The notes under the pieces are model-generated. The model was given only the letters and a program-made list of their open reading frames with translations, was not told the DNA's origin and did not search any database. The position numbers were made by a program, and so were the translations under genes. Source: Bacillota bacterium (GTDB lineage Bacteria > Bacillota_I > Bacilli_A > RFN20 > CAG-288). From it: 5,145 bases of DNA. The stretch is taken from the NCBI GenBank assembly GCA_003497225.1, contig DNJQ01000046.1, positions 993-6,137 of the forward strand. The letters run 5' to 3'. This document shows positions 1 through 5,145 of this stretch, piece after piece (the stretch's first letter is position 1; every line of letters begins with the position of its first letter).

Positions 1-1
1 T

Positions 2-391
2 CTATTAGTTTCACTTTATCTAGTTATTGGTCTTAAATTGGGAATTTTAGGAGTGCTTTTAGGAACCATGATTAGTACTTTGGCTACTAATATTTGGTGG
101 GAACCCTTTGTTGCTTATAGATATGGGATGAGAACGAAACAAAAGGGATACTATAAAGAGTTGATTAAAAGTTTCATATCATTTTTCATAGCAATAGTTA
201 TTTTGCATTTTAGTGTGAAATATATAAATGGTTTTGTTGGCATATCTTTAATCATGATATTATTAATAAGTGCGTTAGTTGCAACTTTTGTTCTTCTTGT
301 TGTGTACTTTCTATTTTATAGCAGGAATGAGGAATTTAAATATGCGACGAAACTTTTATGTAGTATTGGCAGGAATTTATTGAAAAAATAG
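2..391 (+). CDS. wzx: Wzx-type polysaccharide repeat-unit flippase, C-terminal part (5' end outside window)
   Basis: The reading frame is open from base 2 to the stop at 389-391, so this is the last 129 residues of a longer membrane protein. The TTG at 38 lies inside that frame and is not a credible start. Visible residues 1-27, about 56-74 and about 79-107 are strongly hydrophobic and look like membrane helices. A short loop, NIWWEPFVAYRYG (about 30-42), follows the first of them, and the protein ends in a basic tail (RNLLKK). From memory, a TN-x-WWEP loop near the C-terminus is typical of Wzx flippases of the MATE/MOP superfamily, usually about 450-510 residues long, so roughly three quarters is missing. 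Such proteins move undecaprenyl-diphosphate-linked repeat units across the inner membrane. The glycosyltransferase genes that follow at an 18-base gap fit this role. A related MOP exporter cannot be excluded without the N-terminus. Confidence 0.8.
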   Translation, partial: LLVSLYLVIGLKLGILGVLLGTMISTLATNIWWEPFVAYRYGMRTKQKGYYKELIKSFISFFIAIVILHFSVKYINGFVGISLIMILLISALVATFVLLVVYFLFYSRNEEFKYATKLLCSIGRNLLKK

Positions 392-409
392 GATTAAAAT
401 AGAATAAAC

Positions 410-1615
410 ATGCGAATATTTATTTCAGTTGTCACTATCCGGGATATTGGTGGAATTAGTACATCGGTTATTAATTTGTTGAACGAAATTAAGGATAAAT
501 ATAATGTAACCCTTTGTGTTCCAAGTAATGACATTAGTCCCAATATTGTATTGCCAAGTGGTATCCAAATAAAAGAAGGTCCTCATTTTTTTAGAGATTG
601 CTTTGCTGTGAGAAAAAATCTTTTAAATCAATCTATTTGGGAAAAGACGATAAGAACCACAAGAAGGATTTTTAAAAGGCTTGTTGGTCTTGAGAAAACT
701 GCTCAATATGCTTCCCGTGGGTTTCATATTGATGAAGATTATGATGTTGCTATTGCATTTTACAATGATACATTTGATAAGAATGGGAAGATGATTGTCA
801 CAGGTGATTATAATTTTGTTCTTCAATGTGTTAAAGCAAAACGAAAAATTGCTTGGATACATAATGATCCTGCAAAATGTGGTTTTTCATATACTATTTC
901 TAAAAAGATATTTTCTCACTATGATGCAATTGTTAATGTAAGTTCTGAATGTAAGAGGCTTTTCGATAAGATAATTCCAGACTATATAAGTAAATCATAC
1001 GTTGTGTATAATATGTTTGATATAAATGAAATAAAAAAAATGTCGCGACAATATGATAATCCATATAAGAATGGTGATAAACTTCATTTTGTGACTGTCG
1101 CGAGATTGAATGAAGAACAGAAGAAAATTAGTCGTGTATTGGAGGCTTGTTTAAAGCTAAAGGAGGATGGATATACTAATTATGATTGGACTATTGTAGG
1201 AGAAGGTAATGATAAAAAAGACTATCTGAAATATGTGAACTCTAATAAATTGGATGAGTTTGTAAGTTTGGTAGGTCTTAAGTCTAATCCCTATCCTTAT
1301 ATGTTGTATGCTGATGCTTTTGTTTTAACTTCATTGTATGAAGGGTATCCAATGACAGTTAAGGAGGCGCAGATTCTGACATGTCCGACTTTGGTAACAA
1401 ACTTTGGTTCTGCAAAGGAAAGCATAATTGATGAATGTGAAGGATTGATTTATGATAATTCATCAGATGGCGTATATCGTATGATGAGAAGAATATTAGA
1501 AACTCCTGCCGAACTACGAAATTTTAAAGATTATTTGGAATCTAATCCGGTGACAAATGAAAAGGCACTATCCCAATTTGACAATGTTTGTAAAGGACTT
1601 CCAATATATGAATAA
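410..1615 (+). CDS. Glycosyltransferase family 4 (GT-B fold), polysaccharide assembly
   Basis: This 401-residue protein has the two-domain layout of retaining GT4 enzymes, which transfer a sugar from a nucleotide donor to a lipid-linked acceptor at the cytoplasmic face of the membrane. The N-terminal domain opens with a beta strand and a glycine loop (GGIST, 14-18). A YDVAIAF strand lies at 111-117 and an IAWIHNDP segment at 148-154, whose H151 is a plausible active-site residue. The C-terminal donor-binding domain starts near 225 with FVTVARL and carries R232 and K238/K239, matching the usual phosphate-binding Arg/Lys pair. The E-x7-E motif is intact: E311 in YEGYP and E319 in KEA. No signal peptide or membrane helix is visible. 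A very basic stretch (about 68-95) may help membrane contact. The ATG at 410 is the first in frame after the flippase stop and has no Shine-Dalgarno. Donor and acceptor sugars cannot be read from the sequence. Confidence 0.9.
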   Translation: MRIFISVVTIRDIGGISTSVINLLNEIKDKYNVTLCVPSNDISPNIVLPSGIQIKEGPHFFRDCFAVRKNLLNQSIWEKTIRTTRRIFKRLVGLEKTAQYASRGFHIDEDYDVAIAFYNDTFDKNGKMIVTGDYNFVLQCVKAKRKIAWIHNDPAKCGFSYTISKKIFSHYDAIVNVSSECKRLFDKIIPDYISKSYVVYNMFDINEIKKMSRQYDNPYKNGDKLHFVTVARLNEEQKKISRVLEACLKLKEDGYTNYDWTIVGEGNDKKDYLKYVNSNKLDEFVSLVGLKSNPYPYMLYADAFVLTSLYEGYPMTVKEAQILTCPTLVTNFGSAKESIIDECEGLIYDNSSDGVYRMMRRILETPAELRNFKDYLESNPVTNEKALSQFDNVCKGLPIYE

Positions 1616-1626
1616 CTTATTTTGAT

Positions 1627-2544
1627 ATGAAAGATAAATACCCTTTGGTAAGTATTGTAATTCCTACTTATAAAAGACCTGATACACTTGCAAGAGCTAT
1701 AAAGAGTGTATTATCTCAAACTTATAAAAATATAGAAATTCTTGTAGTGGATGACAATAATCCTAATACAGAAGATAGGAGATTGACACACTGTGTCATG
1801 GATGAATTTGTAGATGAATTTAGGATAAAGTATTTGGAGCATCCATATAATAAGAACGGATCGGCGGCTAGAAATACAGGTGCAAATAATGCAAATGGGG
1901 AATATGTTGCTTTTTTAGATGATGATGATGAATTCTTGCCTGAAAAAATAAAATCTCAGGTAGAACGTATGGAAATGTTGGATGATACGTATGGATGTTG
2001 CTATTCAAAGTATATTTGTAAGAGAAACGGTGAACTTGTATCGGAAGGAACAGAAAATAGAGAGGGGCGTTTGTTGTTAGATGCTTTAATGCGTAATTTA
2101 AATATTGCAGCTGGTTCTAACTTATTAATAAGAAAAGATGTATTTGTAGAAATAGGCGGGTTTGATGAATCTTTTAAACGGAATCAGGATCTAGAGATTC
2201 TTGTAAAAATTTTGCGTATAAGAAAAATAGCATATACTGATGTGCTTGGGTTGATCGTTAATGCACATGAACAGTCGCATTCAATAGATTTTGATTTGGT
2301 GACTGAACAATATATAAAAGCTTTTTCCGGTTTTATAAATGAATTGAACTATTCTGATAAGAATAAACTGTTCAGAATGATGAATCTACAACGATTTAGA
2401 TTTAAACTTAGATTGCAACATGATATTATAGGTTGTTTGAAGATGATTTTTGGTGGGGAGTTGAAGCCTAAAGATGTATTGAGATATACTTGTTTTTTAA
2501 TTAAAGGGGTTGTTACAAAGAAAACTAACAGATTTGAGTTGTAA
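1627..2544 (+). CDS. Glycosyltransferase family 2 (GT-A fold)
   Basis: This 305-residue inverting GT2 enzyme probably adds one sugar of the repeat unit. The GT-A nucleotide-binding fold begins at once with VSIVIPTYKR (8-17), and SVLSQTY (27-33) and ILVVDD (38-43) follow, with D42/D43 expected to contact the nucleotide base. A GSAARNTGA segment lies at 78-86. The metal-binding DXD region is FLDDDDE (96-102), and FLPEKI follows directly. A GGFDESF turn (177-183) leads to a QDLE motif (187-190), where D188 is the likely catalytic base. After about residue 225 the chain is basic and partly hydrophobic, consistent with membrane association, but it has no clear transmembrane helix. The length is normal for single-domain GT2 proteins. 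The ATG at 1627 follows the previous stop by 11 bases and lies just upstream of the first strand, so the start is well supported. Sugar specificity is unknown. Confidence 0.92.
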   Translation: MKDKYPLVSIVIPTYKRPDTLARAIKSVLSQTYKNIEILVVDDNNPNTEDRRLTHCVMDEFVDEFRIKYLEHPYNKNGSAARNTGANNANGEYVAFLDDDDEFLPEKIKSQVERMEMLDDTYGCCYSKYICKRNGELVSEGTENREGRLLLDALMRNLNIAAGSNLLIRKDVFVEIGGFDESFKRNQDLEILVKILRIRKIAYTDVLGLIVNAHEQSHSIDFDLVTEQYIKAFSGFINELNYSDKNKLFRMMNLQRFRFKLRLQHDIIGCLKMIFGGELKPKDVLRYTCFLIKGVVTKKTNRFEL

Positions 2545-2561
2545 TTAAAATATTTATTTAT

Positions 2562-3842
2562 ATGGAACAAATTAAAATTTGCGTAATCGGGCTCGGTTAT
2601 GTAGGGCTTCCTTTAGCTCGACTTTTTTCAACTAAATTTGAAACTATCGGTTTTGACATGAATCAAATACGTGTAGATGCTTTAATGGTTGGACATGATG
2701 CGACACTTGAAGTTAGTGATGATTTATTACAATCTGCATTGAAAAAAGGATTTAAATGTACAACAAAACTAGAAGATATTAGGGGTTGTAATTTTTATGT
2801 AGTGGCTGTTCCTACTCCGGTTGATGTTAATAACAAACCTGATTTGAAACCATTATGGGGAGCTAGTGAAGTGGTTGGAAAGGTAATCTCGACTGGTGAT
2901 ATTGTTGTATATGAATCTACTGTATATCCTGGTGTTACAGAGGAAGAATGTATTCCTGTTGTTGAAAGGGTTTCTGGATTAAAATTTAACGTAGACTTTT
3001 TTGCTGGTTATTCTCCGGAACGTATAAACCCGGGTGATAAACTACATACTGTTGAAAAAATAAAAAAAGTAACATCTGGGAGTACACCTGAAATAGCTGA
3101 TATTGTAGATAATGTTTATAATGCGGTTTTGGTCAATGGAACTCATAAAGCGCCCTCTATAAAAGTAGCTGAAGCTTCAAAAATTATTGAAAATTCACAG
3201 CGTGATGTCAATATCGCTTTCATGAATGAACTGGCGAAAATTTTTAATGCAATGGATATTGATACCTCGGATGTTATTGAAGCTGCTTCTTCAAAATGGA
3301 ATTTTATAAAATTGAAACCAGGGCTGGTTGGTGGACATTGTATAAGTGTTGACCCTTATTATTTGATTCAGAAGGCACAGGTTTATGGAGTTCTTCCTCG
3401 TATTATGTCTTCCGCACGGCGTTTGAATGATGGTATGGGGGCATATGTTGCTGGCCAGACAATTAAATGCATGAATAAAAAAGGAATTCTGGTAAAGGAT
3501 TCTAAGATATTAATTTTGGGTATTACTTTCAAAGAAGATTGTCCTGATGTTAGGAATACAAAGGTTGTAGATGTCTATCATACTTTGCAAGAGTATACAG
3601 ATAATATTGTTGTGTATGATTCATATGCATCACCTGAGGTTGTTCAGCATGAATATGAAATATCCATTATGACGAATTCTTTAGAATCGTTAAAGGGAAA
3701 ATTTGATGCTGTGATATTGGCTGTAGCACACAATACGTTTGAAGGGGTAGATATAAGAGATTTTTTGACGGATAGAGAAAACGGTGTAGTGTATGATGTA
3801 AAAGGTATACTTCCAAGAAATATTGTTGATTCTCGATTATAA
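2562..3842 (+). CDS. UDP-N-acetylhexosamine 6-dehydrogenase (WbpO/TviB/VipA type nucleotide-sugar dehydrogenase)
   Basis: This full-length 426-residue enzyme of the UDP-glucose/GDP-mannose dehydrogenase superfamily oxidises C6 of a UDP-sugar to a carboxylate in two NAD-dependent steps, in the cytoplasm. The N-terminal Rossmann domain has GLGYVG (10-15), a basic/acidic pair after strand two (FD, 31-32), VPTP (83-86) and YESTVYPG (117-124). The SPERINPGD signature is at 151-159. The central helix carries K207 and N211, and the catalytic cysteine is C260 in GGHCISVDPYYL (257-268) with D264. A C-terminal Rossmann domain with ILGITFKED (318-326) follows. The HCI-VDPYYL form separates it from UDP-glucose dehydrogenases, which have GGSCFPKD-like sites, and places it with WbpO, TviB and CapL. 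These act on UDP-GlcNAc or UDP-GalNAc, so the product should be UDP-GlcNAcA or UDP-GalNAcA; the sequence does not decide which. The ATG at 2562 lies 17 bases after the GT2 stop, in an A/T-only leader. Confidence 0.93.
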   Translation: MEQIKICVIGLGYVGLPLARLFSTKFETIGFDMNQIRVDALMVGHDATLEVSDDLLQSALKKGFKCTTKLEDIRGCNFYVVAVPTPVDVNNKPDLKPLWGASEVVGKVISTGDIVVYESTVYPGVTEEECIPVVERVSGLKFNVDFFAGYSPERINPGDKLHTVEKIKKVTSGSTPEIADIVDNVYNAVLVNGTHKAPSIKVAEASKIIENSQRDVNIAFMNELAKIFNAMDIDTSDVIEAASSKWNFIKLKPGLVGGHCISVDPYYLIQKAQVYGVLPRIMSSARRLNDGMGAYVAGQTIKCMNKKGILVKDSKILILGITFKEDCPDVRNTKVVDVYHTLQEYTDNIVVYDSYASPEVVQHEYEISIMTNSLESLKGKFDAVILAVAHNTFEGVDIRDFLTDRENGVVYDVKGILPRNIVDSRL

Positions 3843-3866
3843 AGTGAATGACTTTTTTAATAAACA

Positions 3867-5084
3867 ATGGTATTATTACAAATTAATGTAGTTGTTAACT
3901 GGGGATCTACCGGACGCATTGCAGAAGAAATAGGGCAAGCTGCAATAGCAGCAGGGTGGGATAGTTACATTGCTTATGGCAGAAATCCAGGGATAAGTCA
4001 ATCAAAATTGATAAGAGTTGGTAGTAAATGGGATATGTATAGTCATGTTTTGCAGACTCGTTTATTTGATAAACATGGCTTGGCTTCTAAAAAAGCGACA
4101 GAAAAGTTAATTGCTCAAATAGAAAAGCTAAAACCTGATATTATTCATTTGCATAATATTCATGGGTATTATGTAAATTACCCTTTATTAATAGAGTATT
4201 TGAGAAAAAAAGAAATTTCAATAGTTTGGACATTACATGATTGTTGGAGTTTTACAGGGCATTGTTCTCATTTCGCTTTTATAAAGTGTGATAAATGGAA
4301 AAGTAAATGTTTGCATTGTATACAGAAAAAAGAGTATCCGGCGAGTCTTATAGATAGAAGTACGAGAAACTATCTTTTGAAAAAACAATATTTTACATCT
4401 ATTGGAAAAATGGTTTTAGTTTCGGTCTCAGAGTGGCAGCAGGCGTTTTTGAAAGACTCTTTTTTACAAAAGTACCAGTCAGTATGTATTCATAATGGCG
4501 TTAATACAAATGTGTTTAGTCCTAAAACTGTGCCGGTAGACTGGAAAATGAAAATTGCTCCTATTGCCAAATATATGGTTTTAGGTGTTGCAAGCGTTTG
4601 GAATGAAAGAAAAGGCTTGAATGATTTTATTCAATTGAAAGAGATGCTTCCAACCGATTATTTGATTGTACTTGTGGGATTGACTGTTGAACAAGTAGAT
4701 TCACTGCCTGATGGGATTTTAGGGGTTAGCCGAACAAATAGTATTGAAGAGTTAGCCTTATATTATTCTGCCGCTTCTGTCTTTGTAAATCCTACTTGGG
4801 AAGATAATTTTCCAACAACCAATTTAGAAGCTTTGGCATGTGGAAGTCCGGTTATTACTTATCGTACTGGAGGAAGTGTGGAAGCAATTACAGTGGATAC
4901 AGGAATAATTGTAGAGCAAGGTGATGTGATAGGATTGGCTGATGCAGTAAAAAAAATATGTATCAAAGGTAAAAATGCTTATCGTAAGGCTTGTCGGGAA
5001 AGAGCTGTAAAATATTTCAATAAAGAAGAGCGTTATCAAGAATATCTTGATTTATATCATAATTTATTATCTCAAACAATATAA
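3867..5084 (+). CDS. Glycosyltransferase family 4, cysteine-rich WcaC-like subfamily
   Basis: This 405-residue GT-B glycosyltransferase probably adds a further sugar to the lipid-linked repeat unit. The N-terminus is a strand plus glycine loop, INVVVNWGSTGRIAEEIG (6-23), a strong hallmark of a subfamily that, from memory, is common in Bacteroidota capsule loci. DIIHLHNIHGYY (91-102) and TLHDCWSFTGHC (122-133) form the acceptor side. Five cysteines, C126, C133, C141, C148 and C151, cluster there. The IHNGVN hinge (208-213) leads into the donor domain with GVASVWNERKG (240-250), where the usual GRL arginine is replaced by W245 but R248/K249 remain. The donor motif is WEDNFPTTNLEALACG (311-326); E312 and E320 are separated by eight residues, while D313 and E320 are separated by six. 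No signal peptide or membrane helix is visible. The ATG at 3867 gives the expected N-terminal strand and follows the dehydrogenase stop by 24 bases. Specificity is unknown. Confidence 0.9.
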   Translation: MVLLQINVVVNWGSTGRIAEEIGQAAIAAGWDSYIAYGRNPGISQSKLIRVGSKWDMYSHVLQTRLFDKHGLASKKATEKLIAQIEKLKPDIIHLHNIHGYYVNYPLLIEYLRKKEISIVWTLHDCWSFTGHCSHFAFIKCDKWKSKCLHCIQKKEYPASLIDRSTRNYLLKKQYFTSIGKMVLVSVSEWQQAFLKDSFLQKYQSVCIHNGVNTNVFSPKTVPVDWKMKIAPIAKYMVLGVASVWNERKGLNDFIQLKEMLPTDYLIVLVGLTVEQVDSLPDGILGVSRTNSIEELALYYSAASVFVNPTWEDNFPTTNLEALACGSPVITYRTGGSVEAITVDTGIIVEQGDVIGLADAVKKICIKGKNAYRKACRERAVKYFNKEERYQEYLDLYHNLLSQTI

Positions 5085-5103
5085 TCATAAATAATAATTT
5101 GCG

Positions 5104-5145
5104 ATGTCAGTGTTTAAAGATAAAGTCCTATTAATCACAGGCGGT
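5104..5145 (+). CDS. Sugar-nucleotide 4,6-dehydratase, N-terminal fragment (CapE/FnlA or PseB-like; 3' end outside window)
   Basis: Only the first 14 codons are present, reading MSVFKDKVLLITGG up to the window edge. The strand followed by TGG is the beginning of an NAD(P)-binding Rossmann motif (usually TGGTGSFG) of the extended short-chain dehydrogenase family. From memory, an FKDKVLLITGG start is characteristic of CapE/FnlA-type UDP-GlcNAc 4,6-dehydratase/5-epimerases, which start UDP-L-FucNAc or related 6-deoxy-HexNAc synthesis. PseB, the first enzyme of pseudaminic acid synthesis, begins similarly and remains possible. A plain sugar epimerase is less likely. The ATG at 5104 is 19 bases after the preceding stop with no Shine-Dalgarno, as for its neighbours. 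The short length makes the exact family uncertain. Confidence 0.6.
   Translation, partial: MSVFKDKVLLITGG

Larger units (their letters stand above)
2..5145 (+). other. Polysaccharide biosynthesis operon segment
   Basis: Six co-directional genes are separated by 18, 11, 17, 24 and 19 bases with no overlap. None of these gaps holds a hairpin followed by a T-run, or a convincing Bacteroidota promoter (-33 TTTG with -7 TAnnTTTG), so the promoter and terminator must lie outside the window. The gene content (flippase, three glycosyltransferases, two sugar-nucleotide enzymes) is that of a Wzx/Wzy-dependent capsule or O-antigen cluster. No wzy, initiating transferase, acetyltransferase or invertible promoter is present here. 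Confidence 0.88.

Noticed and set aside
38..391. A separate small membrane protein starting at the TTG at 38
   Set aside because: The same frame is open back to base 2 and the content matches the end of a flippase, so this is the tail of a longer gene.
623..862. Minus-strand reading frame inside the first GT4 gene
   Set aside because: It lies wholly antisense to a well-supported gene, and its translation shows no recognisable motif.
1033..1040. Run of eight A residues, a possible phase-variation tract (another run of eight at 4949-4956)
   Set aside because: The runs are short and encode lysines in AT-rich genes with intact frames. Bacteroidota capsule variation usually relies on promoter inversion, and there is no sign of that here.
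1041..1050. Perfect 10-base palindrome TGTCGCGACA in AT-rich surroundings, a possible operator
   Set aside because: It lies within codons for MSRQ of a well-supported gene, does not extend beyond ten bases, and has no second copy placed near a start.
2349..2570. Minus-strand reading frame over the end of the GT2 gene
   Set aside because: It is a shadow of the sense gene, rich in Asn, Ile and Phe as expected from AT-rich antisense sequence, with no motif.
3667..3867. Minus-strand reading frame over the end of the dehydrogenase gene
   Set aside because: It is antisense to the dehydrogenase C-terminal domain and has no coding signature of its own.
4824..5039. Minus-strand reading frame over the end of the second GT4 gene
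   Set aside because: It has low-complexity Ser/Thr/Phe/Ile composition, typical of a shadow frame.
5095..5101. TAATTTG resembling the Bacteroidota -7 promoter element TAnnTTTG
   Set aside because: The spacing is one base short, it sits two bases from the ATG at 5104, and no TTTG lies at the matching -33 distance in a convincing context.

Overview
The window is a slice of a surface-polysaccharide (capsule or O-antigen type) biosynthesis operon, most likely from a Bacteroidota species such as Bacteroides, Parabacteroides or Prevotella. The evidence for the host is indirect. The DNA is AT-rich (about one third GC by eye), the start codons sit in A/T-rich leaders without a Shine-Dalgarno GGAGG, and the protein families and their order resemble Bacteroides capsule loci. 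The genus cannot be fixed from this sequence alone.

All genes lie on the + strand. In order they are: the 3' end of a Wzx-type flippase (2-391, 5' end outside the window); a GT4 (GT-B fold) glycosyltransferase (410-1615); a GT2 (GT-A fold) glycosyltransferase (1627-2544); a nucleotide-sugar 6-dehydrogenase of the WbpO/TviB type (2562-3842); a second GT4 glycosyltransferase of a cysteine-rich subfamily (3867-5084); and the first 14 codons of an NAD(P)-binding sugar-nucleotide dehydratase, probably of the CapE/FnlA type (5104-5145, 3' end outside). The gaps are 18, 11, 17, 24 and 19 bases, so there is no room for internal promoters or terminators and the set is almost certainly one transcription unit. 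No RNA gene, mobile element, CRISPR array, long repeat or gene-free stretch over 300 bases was seen.

Together the genes fit a Wzx/Wzy-dependent pathway. The dehydrogenase would supply an N-acetylhexosaminuronic acid nucleotide (UDP-GlcNAcA or UDP-GalNAcA), and the dehydratase would begin a 6-deoxy-HexNAc such as FucNAc or QuiNAc. The three glycosyltransferases would add sugars to a lipid-linked repeat unit on the cytoplasmic face, and the flippase would move the finished unit across the inner membrane. The polymerase (Wzy), the initiating sugar-phosphate transferase and chain-length control are not in the window.

I found no convincing sign of an undescribed system. The points most worth checking are the cysteine cluster and shifted donor-site motifs of the last glycosyltransferase, and the sugar chemistry predicted by the two sugar-nucleotide enzymes.
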